Shown piece by piece: positions 18,083 to 27,441 of a stretch of 64,000 nucleotides of DNA (position 1 is its first letter; each line of letters opens with the position of its first letter). Both the position numbers and the translations under genes were made by a program. This DNA comes from HK1 sp965202875 (GTDB lineage: Bacteria; Pseudomonadota; Gammaproteobacteria; HK1). Where the stretch lies: positions 3,286,001 through 3,350,000 of the forward strand of contig OZ241870.1 of NCBI GenBank assembly GCA_965202875.1, given 5' to 3'. The notes below the pieces were generated by a model that made no database searches, had not been told where the DNA came from, and saw nothing but the letters and a program-made list of their open reading frames with translations.

Positions 18083-18652
18083 CTACTCCGGGCCGGAGCC
18101 TCCGCGCGGCGGGCCCGCCAGTGGAAAGGTCGCTTCCACCGTGTAACGCGCGCCGTCCGGCCGCAACGTGCTCGAGAACAGATGAAACGACCCGACTTCG
18201 GCCTGGGCCGTGCGGAAGAGCGAGTGGGTGCGGAGGTATCCGTCCAGCGCGGCGCGATGCGGCGGATGGCGGAACCGGGCAATGGTGGCATGGGGCATGA
18301 ACTTGCGCCGTTCCGGGGGGAAGCCCGCCCGCACGAGAGCGCGCCGGACCGTCTGGGCGAGCGAGACGAGCCCGGCCCTCGGCGAGGCGCCGATCCAGAG
18401 CGCGCGGGGAGCGCCACGCGGGGGGAAACAACCCAGGCCGTGCAGCTCCACCCGGAGCAGGGGCGCCGTCACCTCCCCCAGTGCGACCTCGATCCGGTGC
18501 TGCGCGGAATGATCGGCCTCTCCGATGAAGGCGAGGGTCAGGTGGAGGCTGTCGTCGTCCAGCCAACGGGCGCCTCGCAACCCGAATTGCAGCTCGCGAA
18601 CGGCTTGCCTCAGTGGTTCGGGCAGATCCAGCGCGACGAACAGGCGCGACAC
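18083..18652 (-). CDS. thpR: RNA 2',3'-cyclic phosphodiesterase
   Basis: 189 residues, full length. Two H-x-T-x motifs mark the 2H phosphoesterase fold: HLTL at 37-40 and HATI at 121-124. The start MSRLFVALDLPEPLR is typical of the ThpR/LigT family. It opens 2',3'-cyclic phosphate ends of RNA in the cytosol. It ends 91 bp before the sodium channel gene and may be co-transcribed. Confidence 0.9.
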   Translation of the reverse strand: MSRLFVALDLPEPLRQAVRELQFGLRGARWLDDDSLHLTLAFIGEADHSAQHRIEVALGEVTAPLLRVELHGLGCFPPRGAPRALWIGASPRAGLVSLAQTVRRALVRAGFPPERRKFMPHATIARFRHPPHRAALDGYLRTHSLFRTAQAEVGSFHLFSSTLRPDGARYTVEATFPLAGPPRGGSGPE

Positions 18653-18666
18653 GGCTCATCCTCCCC

Positions 18667-19050
18667 GGTAGGCGGCCCTCGGCTCGTTCCCGCGGCCACT
18701 TCGCCCGGTGCTGCGACCCTCAAGCCTCATCCCGGAATCCGGAGACCGATCCTGACGATGCGGCACGGTTCATCCCCCTCGGTGGACGGCCCTCGGCTCG
18801 TTTCCGCGGCCACTGCGCCTGGTGCCGCGACCTTCAACTCAAGTTTCGGGATTCAAAATACCTTGAATCAGGCGATGGATTCCCGCTTTCGCGGGAATGA
18901 CGGCCAGTGTCAAAGTAACGTGTCTCGCTGAAATGACGTCATTCCCGCGAAAGCGGGAATCCATTTCGGTCAGCGAATCCCGAAACTTGAGCTTCAAGCC
19001 GCATCCCGGAATCCGGAGACCGATCCCGACCCGGCGGATCCGGCACCAGG
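18667..19050. repeat. Cluster of short direct repeats
   Basis: GGCCCTCGGCTCGTT with the following 40 bp occurs at about 18675 and again at about 18787. The downstream CATCCCGGAATCCGGAGACC occurs at about 18727 and about 19001. These copies are upstream of thpR and look like the debris of successive local duplications. Confidence 0.65.
18838..18991. repeat. BIME-like nested palindrome
   Basis: Outer arms 18838-18854 and 18975-18991 are 17-bp reverse complements. Inside them, 18875-18901 and 18938-18964 are 27-bp perfect reverse complements, and each is itself a hairpin (ATTCCCGC-TTTC-GCGGGAAT). The same unit recurs at 59435-59550. This is the layout of paired REP sequences. Confidence 0.88.
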
Positions 19051-19411
19051 AGATGAGTCGTCGAATTCGGGGGCCGGCACCATTTGGGAACGGCGTGTCC
19101 CTCCGGGACACGGGCGTCTCGCCCATCCGGAGCCAACGGTTCGCAGCAAGGTAATGCGGGCGGGACGCCCGCGCTCCCGGGGCAGCCGGTGTCCGACCAC
19201 CCCGAACCGATGACGTTCGGATCCAGGACTCCGTTCATCAGCTTCCTCAGCGTTTTGCAGAAGATTCGATCGGCAAGGGCCATGTCATTCTCTCACGGCG
19301 GATCATGAAGCAAGTCCCCGGTGTGGAACACCTCCTCGGCGCCCACCAAACCGGATGGACGACGTGCTACAACACCGTACGGACGATCTGCTTCCGGCGG
19401 TGGAGTTTGCA

Positions 19412-20995
19412 ATGGGGTTTCCGGCGCGAATACAAATACGAAGCGGCAGAGGCAGCGGGCTGGCAGAATGCGTGGGCACCGGCACGGAATCGGTGGCGAC
19501 GCCGCGCCGCATCGCCGCCAAGGGGCTTGCGGGGGGACTTGCGGGACTCGCCCTTGCCGCCACGGCGTCCCCGGCGTTCGGGCACGCCGGGGAGCGCGGC
19601 TTCATCCTGCTGCTGCCGACCGGGCTCTTCCAGGCGGCGGGTACGGCGGCGGTGGCGGTGTCGTTCCTCGTCGTCATCCGGTTCCGCGGCGCCGCTCTGC
19701 GCCGGGCCATCCAGTCCGCGCGGTGGCGGTTGTTTCCGGTGCCCCGGTGGGCGGTCCGACGTGTGGACCGGCGTGTGGCCTGGTGTGTGCCGGGCTCGAA
19801 CGCCGCGGCGTCGGCGGTGCTCCTCGTACTCATTGCGGCGGGGCTGGCGGGAAGCCGCGACCCGCTCGCGAACCCGCTCCCGCTGGCGGTGTGGACCTTG
19901 CTCTGGGTCGGCCTGACCTTCGTCCACGCGGTCCTCGGCAACGTGTGGCCGCTCGTCAATCCGTGGACCGCGCTCGCGCGACCGGTACGCCGGGTGGTCT
20001 TCGGCGGGCGGAGTGGCCGGGGCAGGCGGAGCGGCGACGGCGCGGGCGACCTGCTGCCCTGGCCGGACGCGCTCGGCGACTGGCCGGCCGTCGTCCTCCT
20101 GCTGCTCTTCGCCTGGTTCGAGCTGGTGTTCCCCGCCCCGCGAGACCCCGCGATCCTCGCCTTCGCCGTCGCCGGGTACTCGCTCTTCACGGTGGCGGGC
20201 ATGGTGCTGTTCGGGGACGCGGTGTGGAGCCGCCGGGTCGAGATCTTCTCGCGCTTCTTCCGGATCGTGAGCTGGCTCACGCCGCTCTGCACGGTGGAGG
20301 AGGGCGGCCGGCGCCGGCTCGTACTGACGTATCCCGGCGCCCGATTGCCGGAGGTCGGCGCGCTGTCCGCGGGGAACGTGGTCTTCGTGGTGGTGGCGCT
20401 GGCCACCGTCTCCTTCGACGGGCTCTCCCGCACCTTCTGGTGGCTCGACCTCGCCGGCGAGAATCCGCTGGAGCATCCGGGGCGCACGGCGCTGGTGGGG
20501 CGGAACACGCTGGGCCTGGTCGGGGCCGCCGCGGCGCTGCTCGCGGCCTTCGCGGCCACCGCCGCGGCCGGGGCGTGGTGGTCGGGGGCGCGGCCGGCTC
20601 CGGCGCTGCGGCGCTTCGTGGTCTCGATCGTGCCGATCGCCTTCGGCTACCACTTCGCCCACTACCTGCCGTCGTTCCTGGTCGATGCGCAGTACGCGCT
20701 GAAAGCGCTCTCCGATCCGCTGGCCCTCGGCTGGAACCTGCTCGGCGCGCGCGACCTCCACGTCACCGCCTCCTTCCTCACCCATCACGCCTCGGTCGAG
20801 ATCATCTGGTACGCGCAGGCCGGCGCGATCGTGGCCGCGCATGTGGTCGCGGTGGTGGCCCTGCACGCCCTCGCCGGGGAGGGATCCCGTCCCGGGCGGC
20901 TGGCCCCGATCCTGGGCGAGCTCCCCCTCACCGTGCTGATGATCGGCTACACCCTGTTCGGGCTCTGGCTGCTGTCGACACCGGTCGCCGCCTGA
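19412..20995 (+). CDS. Multi-pass membrane protein of unknown function
   Basis: 527 residues from the ATG at 19412, preceded by GGTGGAG; an upstream ATG at 19355 is less likely. A cleavable-signal-like segment (about 28-55, ending ASPAFG-HAGERG) is followed by about 10-12 hydrophobic segments. Conserved-looking patches are GHAGERGFILLLPTGLFQ, NPWTALARP, LTPLCTVEEGG and FGYHFAHYLPSFLVDAQYAL with His pairs inside membrane segments. Relatives are annotated only as integral membrane proteins. It is followed on the same strand by a substrate-binding protein and a LivH permease, but 126 bp and a strong new ribosome site separate them. Confidence 0.75.
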   Translation: MGFPARIQIRSGRGSGLAECVGTGTESVATPRRIAAKGLAGGLAGLALAATASPAFGHAGERGFILLLPTGLFQAAGTAAVAVSFLVVIRFRGAALRRAIQSARWRLFPVPRWAVRRVDRRVAWCVPGSNAAASAVLLVLIAAGLAGSRDPLANPLPLAVWTLLWVGLTFVHAVLGNVWPLVNPWTALARPVRRVVFGGRSGRGRRSGDGAGDLLPWPDALGDWPAVVLLLLFAWFELVFPAPRDPAILAFAVAGYSLFTVAGMVLFGDAVWSRRVEIFSRFFRIVSWLTPLCTVEEGGRRRLVLTYPGARLPEVGALSAGNVVFVVVALATVSFDGLSRTFWWLDLAGENPLEHPGRTALVGRNTLGLVGAAAALLAAFAATAAAGAWWSGARPAPALRRFVVSIVPIAFGYHFAHYLPSFLVDAQYALKALSDPLALGWNLLGARDLHVTASFLTHHASVEIIWYAQAGAIVAAHVVAVVALHALAGEGSRPGRLAPILGELPLTVLMIGYTLFGLWLLSTPVAA

Positions 20996-21121
20996 GCCGG
21001 CGCCGTAAGCCGGCGCCGTGGATCGAGCCGCCGGGGCGTGCTATGGATCGGAGCCGGCGGGACGGCCCGGATCGTCCGGTGCGAGCCCCGTGGAAGACGC
21101 TTCAGGAGAGGAGGAAAGAAG

Positions 21122-22468
21122 ATGAACGACGACACCATGCAATCCGCATCCGCCGGCACGGGCGGACCGAAGATCACGCGCCGCGGTCTGCTCAAGGCGT
21201 CCGCAGCCACGGCCGGTGCGACGGCGATGGCCGGCGCCGCCTCGCTCGCGACCGCCCCCGTCGCGCGCAGCGCCTGGGCGGCCGGCAGCGACGCGCCGAT
21301 CCGCGTCGGGTTCCAGGTGCACCGCACCGGCATCGGCGCCACCTACGGCCGCTGGTACGAGCGCACCGCGAACGCGGCGGCGGCCTGGATGAACGAGAAC
21401 GGCGGGATCGCCGGGCGCCCGGTGGAGCTGGTGCCCGAGGACGACGGCACCGATCCGAAACGCGGCGCGGAGGTGGTGGAGAAGTTCGCCACCCGGCACA
21501 AGGTGGACTTCGTCTACGGCCCGCTGTTCTCCCACGTGGTGATCGGCTCGGCGCCGCGGGCGGGGGAGCTGAAGATCCCCTACTTCGTGGTCAGCGAGGG
21601 CTACCACGTGGCCTCGGGCACGCTCAACCGCTACGTGTTCCAGCCGGGGATCACCGACGTGCGCGCGCAGGTGCAGGCGATGGCGCCGTGGGTGATGGAC
21701 AACCTCGGGAAGCGCGTCACGATGATCTTCCCCGACTACGCATTCGGGTACGACCACCGCGACTACTTCAGCGCCGCGGTCGAGGCGCGCGGCGGCAGCG
21801 TCGCGGCGAAGATCGCGATCCCGCCCACCGAGTCCTCGTTCACCAGGTACTTTCCGCAGATCCCGGCCGATACCGAGGTGCTCTACCACGTCATGGTCGG
21901 GCCGGGGGTGCTGACCTTCGTGAAGGAGATGGGCGAGCACTTCGGCTCGCAGCGCCCGCGGATCTTCGGCTTCATCGACTCCCTCGAAGGCGTGGACATC
22001 GCCACCCCCAGCCTTGCCTTCCTCGAAGGCACCCACCTGTGGGAGGCGCTGCCGCGCTATGCCGGCGGCCTGGACACCGCGGCCAACCGGCATTACCGGG
22101 AGAAGGTCGGCATCAACGACGACGGTGCGAGCGTCGACGACCCGAAGGACGTCTCCACCAACTCCCACATGTTCGGCTGCTGGGAGACGCTGTACGCGAT
22201 CAAGCAGGGCGTGGAGCAGAGCGGCTACCGCAGCCGCACCCCGAAGGACGTCGCGGCGCTCGTCGAGGCGATGGAGAGCTTCCGGGGCTTCAACGAAGGG
22301 CTCGGCCATCCGCAGGGCTACAAGGAGTTCAACGGCGCGCTGCACCAGTGCTACGGGCGCCAGTTCATCTCCGAGGTCCGGGGCGGCAGGCTCGAAGTGG
22401 TGCACACCACGTCCATCGAGGACGGCAAGTACGAGCCGGAGGCGGACTACACCCGGCAGCCGCTGTAA
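21122..22468 (+). CDS. LIV/urea-type ABC transporter substrate-binding protein, TAT-exported
   Basis: 448 residues; the ATG follows an AGGAGAGGAGG ribosome site. A twin-arginine signal (ITRRGLLKASAATAG) and Ala-rich hydrophobic stretch end near residue 54. The mature part is a type I periplasmic-binding fold (Peripla_BP_6): NENGGIAGRPVELVPEDDG, then FVYGPLFSHVVIGSA and IPYFVVSEGYHVASG. It binds a small ligand (amino acid, amide or urea-like) in the periplasm. It is followed after 17 bp by a LivH-type permease, but LivM and both ATPases are absent here, so it may share ATPases encoded elsewhere. Confidence 0.83.
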   Translation: MNDDTMQSASAGTGGPKITRRGLLKASAATAGATAMAGAASLATAPVARSAWAAGSDAPIRVGFQVHRTGIGATYGRWYERTANAAAAWMNENGGIAGRPVELVPEDDGTDPKRGAEVVEKFATRHKVDFVYGPLFSHVVIGSAPRAGELKIPYFVVSEGYHVASGTLNRYVFQPGITDVRAQVQAMAPWVMDNLGKRVTMIFPDYAFGYDHRDYFSAAVEARGGSVAAKIAIPPTESSFTRYFPQIPADTEVLYHVMVGPGVLTFVKEMGEHFGSQRPRIFGFIDSLEGVDIATPSLAFLEGTHLWEALPRYAGGLDTAANRHYREKVGINDDGASVDDPKDVSTNSHMFGCWETLYAIKQGVEQSGYRSRTPKDVAALVEAMESFRGFNEGLGHPQGYKEFNGALHQCYGRQFISEVRGGRLEVVHTTSIEDGKYEPEADYTRQPL

Positions 22469-22485
22469 CCTGGCCGCATTCCCTC

Positions 22486-23364
22486 GTGAGCTTCGGGCCG
22501 CATCTGCTGCTGGCGTTGCTCGAAGGCGCGGTGACCGCCTGCGTGCTGGCGGTCACCGCGCTGGGGCTGTCGCTGGTCTTCGGGGTGATGCGCATCGTCA
22601 ACGTCGCGCACGGCGAGTTCTACATGCTCGGGGCGGTGCTCGCCTGGTTCTGCGCGTCGATGGTCGGAGGCTCCCCGCTCGGCGGGTTCCTGCTCGCGCT
22701 CCTGTGCGCCCCGCTGGTCGTCGGCGCGCTGGCGCTCGCGACCGACTGGCTCATCCTGCGCCGGGTGCACTACCACCCGGAGAGCACCATCGTCGCCACC
22801 ATCGGCCTGCTCTACCTGCTCCAGCAAGCGGTCCTGAGCGGCTACGGACCGGACGCGCGCCCGGTCGAGGCGCCCGTCTACTTCCGGGTCGCGTTTCCCT
22901 GGTTCGGCTACTCCGGCTACAAGCTGGTCGTCATCGGGGCGTCCGTCCTGCTCCTGCTCGGGACCTGGGCGGCGATGGCCAGGAGCAAGGCGGGGCTCTA
23001 CATGCGCGCGACCCAGCAGGATGCCGAGATGGCGCTGACCCACGGGGTGCCGGTGCGCCGGGTGTACGCGCTGGTGTTCGCGGCCGGGGCCATGCTCGCG
23101 GCGGTGGCCGGGGTGCTGATCGTCCCCATCCGACAGGCCCACTACCTGATGGGGCTGGATCCGCTACTGCTCTCCTTCATCGTGGTGATCATCGGCGGGC
23201 TCGGCAGCCTGCGCGGCACCATCGTGGCCGCCTTCGTCATCGGCATGAGCGACGGCGTGATCTCGATGTTCTTCTCGCCCACGCTGGCGAAGATCCTGGC
23301 CACGCTCCTCGTCGCGCTGGTGCTCGTGGTGCGCCCCGGCGGCCTGTTCGGGGAGCGGGTCTGA
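22486..23364 (+). CDS. Branched-chain amino acid-type ABC permease (LivH-like)
   Basis: 292 residues from a GTG start at 22486, the first in-frame start after the previous stop; no clear ribosome site is present, so translation is likely coupled. About eight membrane helices. LivH signatures are LSLVFGVMRIVNVAHGEFYM near the start and IVVIIGGLGSLRGTIVAAF near the end, with a typical VVRPGGLFGERV terminus. Forms the inner-membrane channel with a LivM partner, which is missing from this locus. Confidence 0.85.
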   Translation: MSFGPHLLLALLEGAVTACVLAVTALGLSLVFGVMRIVNVAHGEFYMLGAVLAWFCASMVGGSPLGGFLLALLCAPLVVGALALATDWLILRRVHYHPESTIVATIGLLYLLQQAVLSGYGPDARPVEAPVYFRVAFPWFGYSGYKLVVIGASVLLLLGTWAAMARSKAGLYMRATQQDAEMALTHGVPVRRVYALVFAAGAMLAAVAGVLIVPIRQAHYLMGLDPLLLSFIVVIIGGLGSLRGTIVAAFVIGMSDGVISMFFSPTLAKILATLLVALVLVVRPGGLFGERV

Positions 23365-23463
23365 CGGCGGAGCCGTGCGAGCCGCCAGTCTGCGTATCCG
23401 GCATCCCTGACGGAAGCCGGCGGAGAAGAAGGAGGCTGCCTTCTTCTCCGCCCGGAGCCGCCC

Positions 23464-24723
23464 TTACCGCTGCACCTCCTGAACCCCGAGAAGCCGCCAC
23501 TTGCCGTCGTCGATCTCGACGACGTAGACCGGCTTCAGGGCGTCACCGTCAGGCCCGAAGGAGATTGATCCTTCGAGGGCCGGAAAGTCCTTCATGGCGG
23601 CAAGTCGATCCCGGATGGCCGCCCTTTCGGCCTCCAGCTTGTCCGGGTCGCCGGTCACGCCGGCCTGCTCCATCGCATGGGCGTAGAACAGGACGATGTC
23701 GTAGGTCGCCGCGTCGAACTGCGCCGGCAGCGTCCGCTCGCCCGCCGCCTTCGCGCGCTTGGCGAACTCCGCCGCGAATGCCCGGGTGCGGTCGTTGAGA
23801 TCGGCGAAGAAGGTCGTCGGCAACGTGGTGGTGTTGCCCGGCTCGCCCATGCGCTCCGGCAGGTCCGGCGCCGCGATCGTCGATCCGGCGACGAGGCGTC
23901 CCTCGTGGCCCTGCCGGCGCATTTCGGTGACGAGCTTGATCGCCTGCTCCGGCGGCGCCCCCACCGCGACGACGTCGGTCGGCGACGAGACGAGCTGCGA
24001 GACCTGGGGCGAGAAGTCGAACGCGGACAGCTTGAACGTCACCACGTTCTGTACGGGAACGCCGGTCTTCTCGAAGATCGCGGGAAAGACCCTCGTGCCC
24101 ATGACCTTCGAGATGGTGTCGTCCGTGGCGTGGGCGATGGCGGCGCTGCGCACCGGAATGCCCTTCTCCTTCAGGGTCTTCATGACCTGGGCGAACATGT
24201 AGCCTTCGTTCGACGTATTGCGGAAGGCGAACTTGAACCGCTCCGCCAGGCCCGGAGCCGACGAGGCCATCGGCATGGTGACGATCTTCAGCCGTTCGGC
24301 GATCGGGAATGCGACGCGCGCCTCCGAGGAGCTGAACGGCCCGATGATCGCCAGCGCCTTCTTGTCCTTCTCCAGGGTGCGCACGCCGACCACCGCCTGT
24401 TCAGGCTTTCCGGCGGAGTCGAACGTCTCGATCCGGATCATCCTGCCGTTGACGCCGCCGTCGGCGTTGATCTCGTCGACGGCGATCTGCGCGGCGATCT
24501 CGTTGGTCTTCGAAAGGCTCACGAACGGACCCGTCCTCGCGGCGACGTAGCCCAGGACCAGCTCCTGGGCCACCGTGGTCGCCGCCAATCCGAGGCCGAG
24601 CGCCACCGCCGTTGCCATGGCGATGAATCCCTGGAATTTCATGCCGGGCCTGGCTGGCCGGCGGTCCGATCCGGTCCGTGTCGTGGCCATGGCGATGGAT
24701 CCGTGGAGTTTGTGGAGCTTCAT
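23464..24723 (-). CDS. LIV-type ABC transporter substrate-binding protein
   Basis: 419 residues from the ATG at 24723 (AAGGAGG upstream). The ordinary signal peptide is MKFQGFIAMATAVALGLGLA ending TVAQ, but it begins 27 residues in. The extra N-terminus (MKLHKLHGSIAMAT...) repeats part of it, showing a small duplication around the start. The mature region is Peripla_BP_6: YVAARTGPFVSLSKTNEIAA, NADGGVNGRMIRIETFDSAG, IIGPFSSSEARVAFPIAE. It is the last gene of a five-gene transporter operon (livH-livM-livG-livF-this). Ligand unknown; aromatic or branched-chain compounds are typical. Confidence 0.87.
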   Translation of the reverse strand: MKLHKLHGSIAMATTRTGSDRRPARPGMKFQGFIAMATAVALGLGLAATTVAQELVLGYVAARTGPFVSLSKTNEIAAQIAVDEINADGGVNGRMIRIETFDSAGKPEQAVVGVRTLEKDKKALAIIGPFSSSEARVAFPIAERLKIVTMPMASSAPGLAERFKFAFRNTSNEGYMFAQVMKTLKEKGIPVRSAAIAHATDDTISKVMGTRVFPAIFEKTGVPVQNVVTFKLSAFDFSPQVSQLVSSPTDVVAVGAPPEQAIKLVTEMRRQGHEGRLVAGSTIAAPDLPERMGEPGNTTTLPTTFFADLNDRTRAFAAEFAKRAKAAGERTLPAQFDAATYDIVLFYAHAMEQAGVTGDPDKLEAERAAIRDRLAAMKDFPALEGSISFGPDGDALKPVYVVEIDDGKWRLLGVQEVQR

Positions 24724-24820
24724 GGCTTGCCTCCTTCGTTCCGGTGGGTGAACTCGAAACATGAGTGGTTGGTGTGGACGTGAACGCCTGCGCCGGGAGC
24801 GGGCTGCCGGTTGCCCGGCC

Positions 24821-25546
24821 TCAGCCCGCGCCGTCCTGGCCGAGGTAGGCTTCCTCGATCTTCCCCCCTTCATGGAGCTGCTCCGGAGTGCCCTCCGCGA
24901 CGCAGCGACCAAGTTCCAGGACGTATGCACGGTGCGCGATCTGCAGCGCCTTGTGCGTATTCTGTTCGACCAGCAGGATACCGAGCCCTTCCTCATTCAA
25001 TCGACGGAGCAATTCGAACAGCTCGCCGACGAGCTTGGGGCTCAGCCCCAATGAAGGCTCGTCCAGCATCAACAGGGATGGTCTGGCCATCAGGGCCCGG
25101 CCGATGGCGAGCATCTGCTGCTCTCCGCCCGACAGCGTCGAGGCGGGCATGTCGCGACGCCGGTCCAGGTTCGAGAATCGTGCATAGATCGCTTCGAGAT
25201 CGTCGTCGAGATCGGCGGTGTCCTTGCGGTTCCAGGCGCCCAGGCGCAGGTTCTCTTCCACGGTGAGGCTGACCAGTATCTGCCGGCCTTCCGGCACCAG
25301 GGCGAGGCCGCCGGCGATCCGTGTGTGCGCCGAGCGCGGCGGCAGCTTCCGGCCCGCGAAGGCCACCTCGCCGCCGCGGGGAGCCACGAGACCGTAGATC
25401 GACTTGAGCAGCGAGGATTTTCCGGCGCCGTTGGCGCCGAGCACCGCGACGACCTCGCCCTCGGCCACGGAGATCGAAACGCCCCTGACGGCCTCGATGC
25501 GGCCGTAGGCCACTGCGAGATCCCGCGTTTCCAGCAACGCCTCCAC
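24821..25546 (-). CDS. LIV-type ABC transporter ATPase, LivF-like
   Basis: 241 residues from a GTG at 25546, which gives the usual LivF length and N-terminus (VEALLETRDLAVAYGRIEAV). Walker A is GANGAGKSS, the signature motif LSGGEQQMLAIGRAL, Walker B LLMLDEPSLGLSP, and the switch His is replaced by the LivF-typical LLVEQN. The C-terminus ends HEGGKIEEAYLG. Cytosolic, pairs with LivG below the permease. Confidence 0.92.
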   Translation of the reverse strand: MEALLETRDLAVAYGRIEAVRGVSISVAEGEVVAVLGANGAGKSSLLKSIYGLVAPRGGEVAFAGRKLPPRSAHTRIAGGLALVPEGRQILVSLTVEENLRLGAWNRKDTADLDDDLEAIYARFSNLDRRRDMPASTLSGGEQQMLAIGRALMARPSLLMLDEPSLGLSPKLVGELFELLRRLNEEGLGILLVEQNTHKALQIAHRAYVLELGRCVAEGTPEQLHEGGKIEEAYLGQDGAG

Positions 25547-25561
25547 TTTTACCCGCCCCCT

Positions 25562-25640
25562 TGCCCGGCGTCCGAGCCCAGGCAGGCTTCGACGACCCGG
25601 GGGTCCCGGCGGACCTCCGCGCGGGCCGCCACGAGATCCT
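25562..25640 (-). repeat. Second copy of the livG 3' end
   Basis: About 78 bp matching 25671-25750, the codons for EVRREPRVVEAYLGSDAG. The copy lies just downstream of the gene's stop codon and would read EVRRDPRVVEACLGSDAG. Diverged by several substitutions. Confidence 0.8.
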
Positions 25641-25670
25641 TCGGTCCCGGCAACGTCTTCACCTTCCTTC

Positions 25671-26435
25671 TCACCCGGCATCCGACCCGAGGTAGGCTTC
25701 GACGACCCGGGGCTCCCGGCGGACCTCCGCGGGGGTTCCCTCGGCGATCTTCCGCCCGAAGTCGAGCACCACGACGTGCTCGCACAGCGCCCCGACGAAC
25801 TGCATGTCGTGCTCGACGACGACGATCGTCCTGCCCTCGCCGGCGATGCCCCGCAGCCGCTCCTTCAGCTCCTCGGTCTCCCGCGGATTGAGGCCGGCGG
25901 CCGGCTCGTCGAGCAGCAGCACGTCCGCCCCCCCGAGCAGCGCGCGCGCGATTTCGATCTGCTTCTGCACGCCGTAGGGAAGGTCGTTCACTTCGCTGCC
26001 GGCGAACTCCGCCAGTCCGGCCCGTTCCAGCGCGTCCATCGCCTCCCGCGCCCAGCGGGAGCCCTGGACGGAGCGCACGGGATACAGGACGTCGGCCAGC
26101 TTGAAGATGCGGGGCGTCTGCCCGATCAGGACGTTCTCCAGAACGGTGAGGTGCGGAACGAGCCGGATGTTCTGGAAGCTCCGCGACACCCCGCGGCGCA
26201 TCCGCAGGCGGGACGGCACGCCGGTCAGGTCCTCCCCGTTGACGTGGATCCGTCCGGCCGTGACCGGGTAGACGCCGCTGACCAGGTTGAAGACGGTGGA
26301 CTTGCCCGCGCCGTTGGGTCCGATGAGGGCCGTGCGCTGACCGCGCGCCACGTCGAACGACAGATCCCGGATGACCTCCAGCCCACCAAAGGACTTGGAC
26401 ACCCCATCCAGGCGCAGGACCGGCGTGTCAGGCAT
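25671..26435 (-). CDS. LIV-type ABC transporter ATPase, LivG-like
   Basis: 254 residues from the ATG at 26435. Walker A GPNGAGKST, Q-loop region SRSFQNIRLVPHLTV, signature variant LPYGVQKQIEIARALLG, Walker B VLLLDEPAAGLNP, and switch His in VVVEHDMQFV. A typical LivG that lacks nothing. Co-directional with livM (144 bp upstream) and livF downstream. Confidence 0.93.
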   Translation of the reverse strand: MPDTPVLRLDGVSKSFGGLEVIRDLSFDVARGQRTALIGPNGAGKSTVFNLVSGVYPVTAGRIHVNGEDLTGVPSRLRMRRGVSRSFQNIRLVPHLTVLENVLIGQTPRIFKLADVLYPVRSVQGSRWAREAMDALERAGLAEFAGSEVNDLPYGVQKQIEIARALLGGADVLLLDEPAAGLNPRETEELKERLRGIAGEGRTIVVVEHDMQFVGALCEHVVVLDFGRKIAEGTPAEVRREPRVVEAYLGSDAG

Positions 26436-26579
26436 GGGGGCATCCTCTGCCCCTGCGCCCGACCGTTTCCGGTCCCGGCCGGGGACGACGCGAAACCGCC
26501 GGCGGGTCAGCCACCGCAACGTCCTCTGCCGCCGCCCGTGCGCCGCGCCGCCGGTGCACGGGGACGCAGGCCGGGCGCG

Positions 26580-27440
26580 TCAGCCATGGGATCGTCCCGC
26601 CGGCGCGGCGCCGCCGAACAGGCGCCTGAAGGCGCGCAGCTCCCCGGCGGTGACCAGCCCCTGCGGGCGCAGGATCATCGTCACGATGATCAGGGCCGCG
26701 AATATCGCGTAGCGCCACTCCTCGCTGCCGCGCAGCACTTCCGGCAGCAGGGTGAAGAAGACGGCGCCGAGCAGCGGGCCGAACACGGTCTGGGTGCCGC
26801 CGAGAAGGACGAACAGGACGACGGAGATACTGAACAGGATCGAATAGTTCTGGGGCTCGATGTAGCTGAAGTGGTGCCCGTACAGCCCCCCGCCGAGCCC
26901 CGCGAACGCCGCGCCGATGGCGAAGGCCAGCGCCTGGTAGCGGCGGACGTGGATGCCGAACAGGTCGGAGACGGCTTCGTCGTCGCGGACCGCCACCATG
27001 TTCAACCCGAACCGGGTCCGCTCGAGGAATGCGGTGACGAGAAACACGGCGAAGGCGAATGCCGCGATCCCGCCGATGCCGATATAGGTGAATATCGGAT
27101 ACCCGGCCGCTCCGCCCACCACTTCGAGGTTGAGGAACAGGGATTGCAGCACCTGCCCGAAGGCGAACGTCGCCAGGGCGAGGTAGATGCCCCGGGTCCG
27201 CAACACCGGCACCGCGATGACCAACGCGACGACGAACGTCACCATCCCGGCGCTGATGCAGGCCAGCCAGGGCGACACCGCGTACTCGTTGCTGGCGTAT
27301 GCGGACAGGTAGGCGCCGATGCCCACGAACCCGGCCACCCCCAGGTTGAGCTGGCCGGCCGCCAACGGCCAGTAGACCGCGTAGGCGAAGATGACGTTCA
27401 GCAGGAGGATGACGAGAACGCCTTCGAGATAGCCGCTCAC
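26580..27440 (-). CDS. LIV-type ABC permease, LivM-like
   Basis: 286 residues. Membrane helices throughout; LivM signatures are QLNLGVAGFVGIGAYLSAYA, the cytoplasmic EAA-like loop AVRDDEAVSDLFGIHVRRYQ, and VVLFVLLGGTQTVFGPLLGA. The start lies 1 bp past the stop of livH, so translation is coupled. Confidence 0.92.
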   Translation of the reverse strand: MSGYLEGVLVILLLNVIFAYAVYWPLAAGQLNLGVAGFVGIGAYLSAYASNEYAVSPWLACISAGMVTFVVALVIAVPVLRTRGIYLALATFAFGQVLQSLFLNLEVVGGAAGYPIFTYIGIGGIAAFAFAVFLVTAFLERTRFGLNMVAVRDDEAVSDLFGIHVRRYQALAFAIGAAFAGLGGGLYGHHFSYIEPQNYSILFSISVVLFVLLGGTQTVFGPLLGAVFFTLLPEVLRGSEEWRYAIFAALIIVTMILRPQGLVTAGELRAFRRLFGGAAPAGRSHG

Positions 27441-27441
27441 G

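Noticed and set aside
19321..22485. Very long plus-strand frame of over 1300 residues running into livH
   Set aside because: The upstream part is an out-of-frame translation of the membrane protein and substrate-binding protein genes; G+C-rich DNA leaves long spurious open frames.
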